NCBI GenBank assembly: GCA_018399515.1
Contig: JAGYOB010000242.1
Location: forward strand, 1 to 13,336
From: Candidatus Nanopelagicales bacterium
GTDB taxonomy: Bacteria > Actinomycetota > Actinomycetes > S36-B12
Reading direction: 5' to 3'
Length of the DNA: 13,336 nt
A program made the position numbers and the translations under genes. The notes under the pieces are model-generated. The model was not told where the DNA came from, made no database searches, and saw nothing but the letters and a program-made list of their open reading frames with translations. This document shows, in pieces, positions 7,954-13,336 of the stretch (positions within the stretch are counted from its first letter, which is position 1; every line of letters starts with the position of its first letter).

Positions 7954-8858
7954 TCCGACTCGAGGACACCAGCGGGCACGACATCGCCGCCGCGATCGCC
8001 CAGGAACGCCATCGCATGGGATCACCCACCACGGGCATGGTCTTGACGTTGCTCATCCTCACCGACGAGACGTATCAGGCTGACGCGACCGCCGCCGCTG
8101 TGGCCAGTGCTCGAGAACACCCCATGCGGATCCTGACCCTGGTCCCGCGCCCGGGTGGAGACACCAGCCGGATCGATGCTGACATCAGCGTGGGTGGAGA
8201 CGACGGCCCCGGCGAAGTGGCGGTGATGCGCCTGCGCGGGGATCGCAGCGCCCACGCCAACTCCGTCGTCATCCCACTTCTGCTGCCCGACACACCGGTG
8301 GTCGCGTGGTGGCCAGGATCGACACCGGTCTCCCTTGCCGATGACCCGATCGGCTCGCACGCCGGTCGGCGCATCACCGATGTGTCCACCCTCCCCGATC
8401 CCCTCGCCGGTCTGACGATCCGACGCGAGAACTATCAGCCCGGAGATACCGATCTCAGTTGGACCCGACTCACCGGTTGGCGCAGTACTCTCGCGGCTGT
8501 CCTCGATCGGCCCGTGGGTGCCGTCCGTTCGGTCGTGGTGAATGCGCCGGAGCGCAACCCCAGCGCCCTACTGCTCGCCGCGTGGTTGGCTTGGGCCCTG
8601 GATGTCCCGGCACGTGTCGCAACCGGCCCCGGACCGGGCCTCAATTCCGTGGCGCTGTCTACCGATGAGGGCAGTGTCGAGCTCTCTCGACCCGATGGCA
8701 GCCTGGGTTTGCTGCGCATACCGGGGGTTCCCGAGTCCCCGATAGCCCTCCCCCGACGCGCGTTGTCTGACCTCATCGCTGAGGATCTGCGGCGGTTGAC
8801 CCCCGATGAGATCTACGCCGAAGCGCTTTCTGCACTTCCGCGCGTCGAGATCACCTGA
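7950..8858 (+). CDS. opcA: Glucose-6-phosphate dehydrogenase assembly/activator protein OpcA
   Basis: OpcA is a partner of Zwf in cyanobacteria and actinobacteria, where it supports G6PD assembly and activity. The 302-residue protein shows the family landmarks VVAWWPGSTP (117-126) and DLSWTRLTGWR (168-178), the hydrophobic GMVLTLLILTD start, and a C-terminal TPDEIYAEAL helix. Its GTG start overlaps the zwf stop and has GGAGG at 7940-7944, a strong ribosome site inside the end of zwf. No lactonase gene follows. The next stretch is a repeat array and then convergent rbpA, so opcA is the last gene of the operon. Confidence 0.93.
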   Translation: MIRLEDTSGHDIAAAIAQERHRMGSPTTGMVLTLLILTDETYQADATAAAVASAREHPMRILTLVPRPGGDTSRIDADISVGGDDGPGEVAVMRLRGDRSAHANSVVIPLLLPDTPVVAWWPGSTPVSLADDPIGSHAGRRITDVSTLPDPLAGLTIRRENYQPGDTDLSWTRLTGWRSTLAAVLDRPVGAVRSVVVNAPERNPSALLLAAWLAWALDVPARVATGPGPGLNSVALSTDEGSVELSRPDGSLGLLRIPGVPESPIALPRRALSDLIAEDLRRLTPDEIYAEALSALPRVEIT

Positions 8859-8870
8859 CCCGTTCGGGCG

Positions 8871-8922
8871 GTTGAGTCGGGAGGTCGAGGCGGGGGGTCG
8901 AGGCGGGCCGTCGAAGCGGGAG
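8871..8922. repeat. Four imperfect tandem copies of a 13-bp repeat
   Basis: The copies are GTTGAGTCGGGAG (8871-8883), GTCGAGGCGGGGG (8884-8896), GTCGAGGCGGGCC (8897-8909) and GTCGAAGCGGGAG (8910-8922). They are phased without gaps; a fifth partial GTC begins at 8923 and runs into the rbpA stop. The array fills nearly all of the space between the convergent opcA and rbpA genes and starts 13 nt after the opcA stop. Confidence 0.8.
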
Positions 8923-8923
8923 G

Positions 8924-9256
8924 TCAGCGCTTCTTCAAGCGGGCCAGGGCCTCATCGAGGATCGCGGCACCGTCGGCGTCCGAACGACGTTCTTTCACAT
9001 AGGCCAGGTGGGTCTTGTACGGCTCGATTTTCGGCGGCGCGGGTGGTTCGGTTGAGTTCTGGCTGGCTGGCCAGCCGCAGCGGGGGCAGTCCCAGGTCTC
9101 GGGGATGGCAGCCTCGGCGGCAAAACTCGGCGTCGTCTCGTGCCCACGTGCGCAATAGAACGTCACGACGACACGTGGTGCAGTCTCCCCACGCTCGGCC
9201 TCACCCATGGGCCCAGCACCCACTCGACTGCCGCGGATCGCGCTGCCACCTGCCAT
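8924..9256 (-). CDS. rbpA: RNA polymerase-binding protein RbpA
   Basis: An actinobacterial cofactor that binds RNA polymerase holoenzyme with the principal sigma factor and stabilises the open promoter complex. The 110 residues match the family length. Order: flexible N-terminal tail (about 1-28), zinc-type core with C35, H39, C57 and C60 (FYCARGHE ... WDCPRCGWPA), a linker (about 67-90), and the C-terminal sigma-interacting segment RSDADGAAILDEALARLKKR. ATG at 9256 is preferred over an upstream in-frame start because AGGAGGA sits 7 nt before it. That ribosome site lies in the last codons of secG, and only 4 nt separate the genes, so rbpA is probably co-translated with secG. CGCTT-CTTC-AAGCG (8928-8941) in its last codons may form a small hairpin. 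Confidence 0.95.
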   Translation of the reverse strand: MAGGSAIRGSRVGAGPMGEAERGETAPRVVVTFYCARGHETTPSFAAEAAIPETWDCPRCGWPASQNSTEPPAPPKIEPYKTHLAYVKERRSDADGAAILDEALARLKKR

Positions 9257-9260
9257 ACCG

Positions 9261-9509
9261 TCATCCTCCTGTACGAACGAGCAGACCGACGGCCACGATC
9301 GAGGCCGCCCAGACCGCACCGACTGCGATAGTGAGCCGGTCGAGATTCTTCTCCGCGACCGATGATCCACCGATCGACGAGGTGACACCGCCGCCGAACA
9401 GATCGGACAGGCCGCCGCCCTTGCCTCGGTGCAGAAGAATCAGCACCACCAGGATCATGCTGGTGGCGACCAGCAAAATCGACAGCCCGATGATCAAGGC
9501 AGTCGTCAT
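9261..9509 (-). CDS. secG: Preprotein translocase subunit SecG
   Basis: The small subunit of the SecYEG channel in the cytoplasmic membrane. The 82 residues form two hydrophobic helices (about 4-26 and 59-79) joined by the conserved cytoplasmic loop LLHRGKGGGLSDLFGGG (25-41). ATG at 9509 is preceded by a purine-rich GGGGAAAG. It sits 76 nt after tpiA and directly ahead of rbpA, the gap-pgk-tpiA-secG order found in many actinobacteria. The upstream gap contains a perfect 6-bp dyad with a TAGCGT box inside it, so secG-rbpA could have its own regulated promoter as well as read-through from tpiA. Confidence 0.95.
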   Translation of the reverse strand: MTTALIIGLSILLVATSMILVVLILLHRGKGGGLSDLFGGGVTSSIGGSSVAEKNLDRLTIAVGAVWAASIVAVGLLVRTGG

Positions 9510-9556
9510 GGCTCTTTCCCCTCGGTATCGGTCCCGTCAGCAGTCGTTGCGAACCC

Positions 9557-9573
9557 GCGTGACGCTATCACGC
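9557..9573. promoter_or_regulatory. Perfect dyad GCGTGA-N5-TCACGC between tpiA and secG
   Basis: GCGTGA (9557-9562) and TCACGC (9568-9573) are perfect inverted copies around CGCTA. On the minus strand a TAGCGT, a possible -10 box for secG, occupies 9567-9562 within the dyad. It may be an operator on the secG promoter. It could also be a stem-loop ending part of the tpiA transcript, though no T-run follows. No good -35 element was found. Confidence 0.4.
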
Positions 9574-9585
9574 AGGTGGATCCGA

Positions 9586-10371
9586 TCAGGCCTCCGGCGC
9601 GGGATGCAGGCGGTATCGGACGATGCCGACGAACTCCTCCGCATCCAGGCTGGCCCCGCCGATCAACGCTCCATCGACATCGGTTTGGGCCATGATTCCA
9701 GCGATATTGGTGAGTTTGACCGATCCGCCGTACAGGATCCGGCAGTCTTGTGCGACCGGCTGGGACACGTTCTCCGCCAGGTAACGTCGCAGAGCCGAGC
9801 AGACCTCCTGAGCATCCTCGGGTGTCGCCACCTCACCCGTGCCGATCGCCCATACCGGCTCGTAGGCGATCACGACGGATCCGATCTGATCAGGGGACAA
9901 CCCACTCAGCGACCCGGCCAGTTGTCCGACGGTGTACTCGATGTGGTTGCCAGCCTGGCGGACATCAAGACCCTCCCCCACGCACACGATCGGGGTGATC
10001 TGCTGGGCGAGGGCGGCAGCCGCCTTCGCCGCCACAAGGTCATCGGATTCGTGATGGTGGGACCGCCGCTCGCTGTGACCTACGATGACGTAGTCGCATC
10101 CAAGTTTGGCCAGCATCGGAGCGGATACCTCGCCGGTGTAGGCACCTGAACCGTATGCGGAGACATCCTGAGCGCCGTACTCCATCCGGTAACCGTCGGC
10201 ATCAACGAGGGTCTGCACCGAACGCAGGTCGGTAAACGGCGGCAGGACGACGACATCGACCACGTCATAGTCCTCGTCGGAGAGCGCGAAGGCGATCTTT
10301 TGGACGAGGGCGATCGCCTCGAAATGATTGACGTTCATTTTCCAGTTGCCGGCCATCAGCGGTTTGCGCAT
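9586..10371 (-). CDS. tpiA: Triosephosphate isomerase
   Basis: Interconverts dihydroxyacetone phosphate and glyceraldehyde-3-phosphate in glycolysis. The 261 residues include the substrate-binding NWK (N9, K11), the electrophilic H99 in VGHSERR, the catalytic base E171 in AYEPVWAIGTG with the mobile loop 6 after it, and the phosphate-binding LYGGSV (213-218). The C-terminal GALIGGASLD is also typical. The ATG at 10371 is preferred to an in-frame TTG six bases upstream because MRKPLMAGNWKMN is the usual N-terminus. A perfect 14-bp palindrome lies 4 nt before the start, where the ribosome site should be. pgk ends 74 nt upstream, and the gap carries a plausible promoter, so tpiA may be expressed separately from gap-pgk. 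Confidence 0.96.
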   Translation of the reverse strand: MRKPLMAGNWKMNVNHFEAIALVQKIAFALSDEDYDVVDVVVLPPFTDLRSVQTLVDADGYRMEYGAQDVSAYGSGAYTGEVSAPMLAKLGCDYVIVGHSERRSHHHESDDLVAAKAAAALAQQITPIVCVGEGLDVRQAGNHIEYTVGQLAGSLSGLSPDQIGSVVIAYEPVWAIGTGEVATPEDAQEVCSALRRYLAENVSQPVAQDCRILYGGSVKLTNIAGIMAQTDVDGALIGGASLDAEEFVGIVRYRLHPAPEA

Positions 10372-10375
10372 GCTC

Positions 10376-10389
10376 AACAGGATCCTGTT
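10376..10389. promoter_or_regulatory. Perfect 14-bp palindrome before tpiA
   Basis: AACAGGATCCTGTT reads the same on both strands. It sits 4 nt upstream of the tpiA ATG and covers the only purine-rich ribosome-site candidate (CAGGA). It also lies about 10-25 nt downstream of the start expected from the proposed promoter, a usual place for a repressor site. As RNA it could form a 5-bp stem with a GATC loop. Confidence 0.45.
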
Positions 10390-10406
10390 CTAGGAGAAGT
10401 GGTCTC

Positions 10407-10435
10407 ACGGTAATTCATCGAAGGGCCATTCTGAA
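10407..10435 (-). promoter_or_regulatory. Candidate tpiA promoter (TTCAGA - 17 nt - TACCGT)
   Basis: The minus strand has TTCAGA at 10435-10430 and TACCGT at 10412-10407, separated by 17 nt, a standard spacing for a principal-sigma promoter. Both hexamers match the consensus only partly. GAAC-N5-GTTC at 10433-10445 overlaps the -35 element. Confidence 0.4.
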
Positions 10436-10445
10436 CACAGGGTTC

Positions 10446-11663
10446 TCAACGCGGATCAGGTTCCTCCAAGGCGGCTAATCCAGGAAGCGTCGCGCCTTCG
10501 AGCAACTCCAGGCTCGCGCCGCCTCCCGTTGAGATGTGTCCGAATGTCGACTCAGCGAGTCCGAACAGGCGGATAGCCGCCGCCGAGTCACCGCCGCCGA
10601 CCACGGTGAACGCCCGGCCCTGGCTGACTGCCTCGGCAATGCTTCGGGTCCCCGTGGCGAACGGCTGCTTCTCGAAAACTCCCATCGGACCGTTCCACAC
10701 GATCGTTCGAGCCTCGGCTATCGCCTTCGTGAACATGTCGATCGTGCTCGGACCGATATCCAAACCCATCGCGTCGCTGGGGATATCGGTCACCGAAACC
10801 GTATGCGAGGGTGCATCATCACTGATCTGCTCCGCAACGACGACATCGACCGGTACCACGATCTCGACACCTGATGCGCGTGCACGTTCCCGGATACGGC
10901 CAACGGTCTCGAGCATGCTTTCTTCGAGAAGGGACCGGCCCACTCCGTGGCCAGCAGCCGCCAAGAACGTGAAGGCCATGCCACCACCGATGAGTACGCG
11001 ATCGACCTTGTCCAGTAGGTTCTCGATGACACCGATCTTGTCCGATACTTTCGCGCCACCGAGGATCACGACGTATGGTCTATCGGGGTCGCTGAGAACG
11101 CGGCCGAAGGCTCGCTGCTCAGCCTCGACGAGCAACCCGGCAGCGTGCGGGAGTCTGACAGCGAGGTCGGTCACCGATGCCTGCTCGCGATGCACCACGC
11201 CGAACCCGTCGCTGACCATGGCATCCGCCCAGGTACTCCACTCATCGGCAAGGCTCGCCCGCTGCTGCGGATCCTTACTGGTCTCCCGCGGGTCGAATCG
11301 GACGTTCTCCAACAGTGCGACGTCTGCGTCCTGCATACCTGCGACCGCATCGGCGACCACCGAGCCGGTCACCGCGGGAACGAACCGCACCGGCGAGCCT
11401 AAAAGCTCAGACAGCCGCTCAGCGACGGGTTGCAGGGTCAAAGCAGGATCGTTGACTCCCTTCGGTCGCCCAAGGTGAGCGAGAACGACGACTCGCGCAC
11501 CACGGGACCTCAGGCGCTCCAGTGTGGGCAGGCATGCCCGGATTCGACCATCATCGGTGATTACCGGATGATCGGAGTCCGAACGATCGAGCGGGACGTT
11601 GAGATCGCAACGCACAGCGACGGTTCGGCCGGCGACGACGAGGTCGTCCAACGAACGGCTCAC
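10446..11663 (-). CDS. pgk: Phosphoglycerate kinase
   Basis: Makes ATP and 3-phosphoglycerate from 1,3-bisphosphoglycerate, the product of the upstream gap gene. From GTG 11663 the protein has 405 residues, the usual length. Motifs: VRCDLNVPL (17-25), LAHLGRPKG (61-69), LLENVRF (117-123), SDGFGVVHRE (151-160), the hinge and nucleotide-binding LGGAKVSDK (201-209), and the C-terminal GGGDSAAA phosphate loop. A longer in-frame reading to 11717 lies inside gap and is rejected. The GTG overlaps the gap TGA in a GTGA junction, and no good ribosome site precedes it, so translation probably depends on gap. Confidence 0.96.
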   Translation of the reverse strand: MSRSLDDLVVAGRTVAVRCDLNVPLDRSDSDHPVITDDGRIRACLPTLERLRSRGARVVVLAHLGRPKGVNDPALTLQPVAERLSELLGSPVRFVPAVTGSVVADAVAGMQDADVALLENVRFDPRETSKDPQQRASLADEWSTWADAMVSDGFGVVHREQASVTDLAVRLPHAAGLLVEAEQRAFGRVLSDPDRPYVVILGGAKVSDKIGVIENLLDKVDRVLIGGGMAFTFLAAAGHGVGRSLLEESMLETVGRIRERARASGVEIVVPVDVVVAEQISDDAPSHTVSVTDIPSDAMGLDIGPSTIDMFTKAIAEARTIVWNGPMGVFEKQPFATGTRSIAEAVSQGRAFTVVGGGDSAAAIRLFGLAESTFGHISTGGGASLELLEGATLPGLAALEEPDPR

Positions 11664-12670
11664 AGTCGGTCGCCGACGTAGCGGATCACATCCACCAGTC
11701 GGTTGGAGTATCCCCACTCGTTGTCGTACCAGCCGAGGACCTTCACCATGGTGCCCATCGAGTTCGTCATTCCGGCATCGAAGACCACGGACGCCGGATC
11801 GGTGACGATATCGGTCGACACGATCGGATCCTCCGTGTAATGCATGATCCCCTGCAGCGGACCGTCTGCCGCCGCCTTCATTGCGGCGTTGATCTGTTCT
11901 TTGGTGGCCGCGCTTTTAAGTTCCACAGTCAAATCGGTCGCCGAACCTGTGGGGGTTGGAACGCGCATGGCATATCCGTCGAGTCGACCCTTCAACTGCG
12001 GCAGCACCAGCCCGATCGCCTTGGCCGCTCCGGTCGTTGTCGGAATCATGTTGATTGCCGCCGCCCGCGCCCTCCGCAGGTCCGAGTGCGGGAAATCCAG
12101 GATCCGCTGGTCATTGGTGTACGCGTGGATCGTCGTCATCATGCCGCGCTCGATACCAAAAGAATCGTCGAGCACCTTCGCCATCGGCGCCAGGCAATTG
12201 GTCGTGCAGGACGCATTCGAAATCACATCATCGGTTGCGGGGTCGTAATCACCCTCATTCACACCCATGACGATGGTGACATCCTCATTCTTGGCCGGGG
12301 CGGAGATAATGACTTTCTTCGCACCCGCGTCGATATGGGCGCGAGCCTTCGTTGCATCGGTGAAATGCCCCGTTGACTCGAGAACCACCTGCGCGCCGAG
12401 TGCCGACCATGGCAACTGCGCGGGATCGCGTTCGGCCATCACCGCGATGGTTCGTCCGTCGATGACCAGCGACCCTTCTGTCGCAGATACCGAGGCGTCG
12501 AATCGTCCGAGAACGCTGTCGTACTTCAACAGGTGAGCCAGGGTCTGCGTGTCGGTCAGATCGTTGATACCCACGATGACCACATCATCGGCCAGCCCAG
12601 CCGCATACACCGAACGCAAGAAATTCCGCCCGATCCGTCCGAACCCGTTGATGCCGATCTGCACCGCCAT
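11660..12670 (-). CDS. gap: Glyceraldehyde-3-phosphate dehydrogenase (type I, probably NAD-dependent)
   Basis: Oxidises and phosphorylates glyceraldehyde-3-phosphate. The 336 residues begin with the Rossmann motif INGFGRIGRNF (7-17). D37 in IND is the acidic residue that favours NAD over NADP. The catalytic SNASCTTNCLAP (151-162) carries C155, with H182 in TTIHAYTN. DLRRARAAA and IPTTTGAAKA are further family signatures, and the C-terminus has WYDNEWGYSNR. ATG at 12670 has a strong GGAGGAG ribosome site; a GTG start at 12769 is rejected because it would run through the promoter and add a tail unlike the family. First gene of gap-pgk; pgk overlaps it by four bases. Transcription probably starts near 12701. 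Confidence 0.97.
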   Translation of the reverse strand: MAVQIGINGFGRIGRNFLRSVYAAGLADDVVIVGINDLTDTQTLAHLLKYDSVLGRFDASVSATEGSLVIDGRTIAVMAERDPAQLPWSALGAQVVLESTGHFTDATKARAHIDAGAKKVIISAPAKNEDVTIVMGVNEGDYDPATDDVISNASCTTNCLAPMAKVLDDSFGIERGMMTTIHAYTNDQRILDFPHSDLRRARAAAINMIPTTTGAAKAIGLVLPQLKGRLDGYAMRVPTPTGSATDLTVELKSAATKEQINAAMKAAADGPLQGIMHYTEDPIVSTDIVTDPASVVFDAGMTNSMGTMVKVLGWYDNEWGYSNRLVDVIRYVGDRL

Positions 12671-12707
12671 AATGACTCCTCCAGTGGGTGATACCTCGTC
12701 CTCCGCC

Positions 12708-12713
12708 AGCCTA
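12708..12713 (-). promoter_or_regulatory. Candidate -10 box of gap (TAGGCT)
   Basis: The minus strand reads TAGGCT at 12713-12708, the same hexamer as at tkt. Transcription from about 12701 would give gap a leader of about 30 nt that contains its ribosome site. A CCAGG-N6-CCTGG hairpin (12722-12737) lies just upstream and may mark the end of the whiA transcript. No clear -35 element is seen. Confidence 0.4.
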
Positions 12714-12721
12714 TCGACCCC

Positions 12722-12737
12722 CCAGGAGGCCCCCTGG
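12722..12737. terminator. Possible hairpin between whiA and gap
   Basis: CCAGG (12722-12726) pairs with CCTGG (12733-12737) around a 6-nt loop, within a run of C and G. It lies 42-57 nt after the whiA stop on the minus strand. There is no T-run, so termination is uncertain; read-through from whiA into gap is also possible. Confidence 0.25.
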
Positions 12738-12778
12738 TCAGTGCCCGAAGTCACACCGGTTCTTGTCACGGCAGGCGG

Positions 12779-13336
12779 TCAGGATTCCTCCCAATCCCCG
12801 TTCAGCATCTCGTCGGTCAATGCCGCCTCTGTGCCGGGGATCCCTAGTTCTTCGGCACGGCGATCCGCGGTCGACAGCAGGCGTCGGATGCGGCCGGCAA
12901 CCGCGTCCTTGGTCAAGGGAGGATCGGCCAAGGCCCCCAGCTCCTCGAGGCTGGCCTGGCGGTGCTCGAGCCTCAACCGCCCCGCCTGGGCGAGATGATC
13001 GGGCACGTCGTCACCCAGAATCTCCAGGGCTCGGCTGACCCTGGCCCCAGCTGCCACAGCTGCGCGAGCCGAACGCCGCAGGTTGGCATCATCGAAGTTC
13101 GCCAGCCGATTCGCCGTGGCGCGAACTTCGCGACGCATCCGACGTTCCTCCCAGACAAGCACCGAGGAGTGGGCGCCCATCCGCGTCAACATCGCAGCGA
13201 TCGCATCACCATCCCGGATCACGACACGGTCGACGCCGCGGATTTCCCGGGACTTGGCCGCAATACCCAATCGCCGGGCGGCCCCCACCAACGCCAGGGC
13301 AGCCTCCTGACCCGGACACGTGATCTCCAAAGCTCC
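12779..13336 (-). CDS. whiA: DNA-binding protein WhiA, C-terminal part (partial, 5' end outside window)
   Basis: WhiA is a sporulation and cell-division regulator in Streptomyces and is conserved even in non-sporulating actinobacteria. The window holds the last 185 residues; the open frame continues through the right edge at 13336. Family landmarks are EITCPGQEAALALVGAARR and REIRGVDRVVIRDGDAI, which end the LAGLIDADG-like part. They are followed by WEERRMRREVRATANR and NFDDANLRRSARAA, then the helix-turn-helix region LEELGALADPPLTKDAVAGR. The gene ends 108 nt before gap on the same strand, the whiA-gap-pgk-tpiA order common in actinobacteria. Confidence 0.95.
   Translation of the reverse strand, partial: GALEITCPGQEAALALVGAARRLGIAAKSREIRGVDRVVIRDGDAIAAMLTRMGAHSSVLVWEERRMRREVRATANRLANFDDANLRRSARAAVAAGARVSRALEILGDDVPDHLAQAGRLRLEHRQASLEELGALADPPLTKDAVAGRIRRLLSTADRRAEELGIPGTEAALTDEMLNGDWEES

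Noticed and set aside
8806..10149. Plus-strand open frame of 447 codons across opcA end, rbpA, secG and tpiA
   Set aside because: Composition is shadow-like and it lies antisense to three well-recognised genes.
10433..10445. SOS box (LexA site) near tpiA
   Set aside because: Actinobacterial LexA sites have GAAC-N4-GTTC; here the spacer is 5 nt and the outer bases do not fit.
12671..12769. Longer gap reading from GTG 12769
   Set aside because: ATG 12670 has a strong ribosome site and gives the exact family N-terminus; the extension covers the promoter region.
1..13336. CRISPR arrays, tRNA or rRNA genes, insertion sequences or prophage genes
   Set aside because: No spaced direct repeats, cloverleaf-like sequence, transposase or phage motifs were seen. 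The only tandem repeat is the short 13-bp array.

Overview
The window comes from a high-GC actinobacterium. The evidence is an RNA polymerase-binding protein RbpA, an OpcA partner for glucose-6-phosphate dehydrogenase, the C-terminal part of WhiA, many GTG starts, and two genes that look leaderless (a TAGnCT -10 box 6-7 nt before a GTG). All genes belong to core metabolism or housekeeping. I see no insertion sequence, phage gene, CRISPR array, rRNA or tRNA. The genus cannot be fixed from the sequence alone.

Layout. (1) 1-1920, + strand: the tail of an upstream gene, an ABC-2 type permease overlapping it by ATGA, then heme A synthase (ctaA). (2) 1973-2911, - strand: heme O synthase (ctaB), convergent with ctaA. 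The pair makes heme A for an aa3-type oxidase. (3) 2912-3130: a 219-bp divergent promoter region. (4) 3131-8858, + strand: transketolase, transaldolase, glucose-6-phosphate dehydrogenase and OpcA, a tight pentose-phosphate operon. The 6-phosphogluconolactonase gene that often follows opcA in actinobacteria is absent, and that position holds four imperfect copies of a 13-bp tandem repeat. (5) 12670 down to 8924, - strand: gap, pgk, tpiA, secG, rbpA. This is the lower-glycolysis cluster followed by a translocase subunit and an RNA polymerase cofactor. gap-pgk and secG-rbpA are translationally coupled, while tpiA and secG each have a roughly 75-nt upstream gap with dyad symmetry. (6) 12779-13336, - strand: the C-terminal 185 residues of WhiA, running off the right edge.

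The products connect. GAPDH, PGK and TPI handle the triose phosphates that transketolase and transaldolase exchange with hexose phosphates, and G6PD/OpcA feeds NADPH and the oxidative branch. Heme A synthesis serves respiration of the reducing power produced.

No new multi-gene system is visible. The points worth a second look are mostly non-coding: a recurring TAGnCT box at four gene starts, dyads around the tpiA and secG starts, a bipartite stem at the permease/ctaA junction, the 13-bp repeat array, and the missing pgl.
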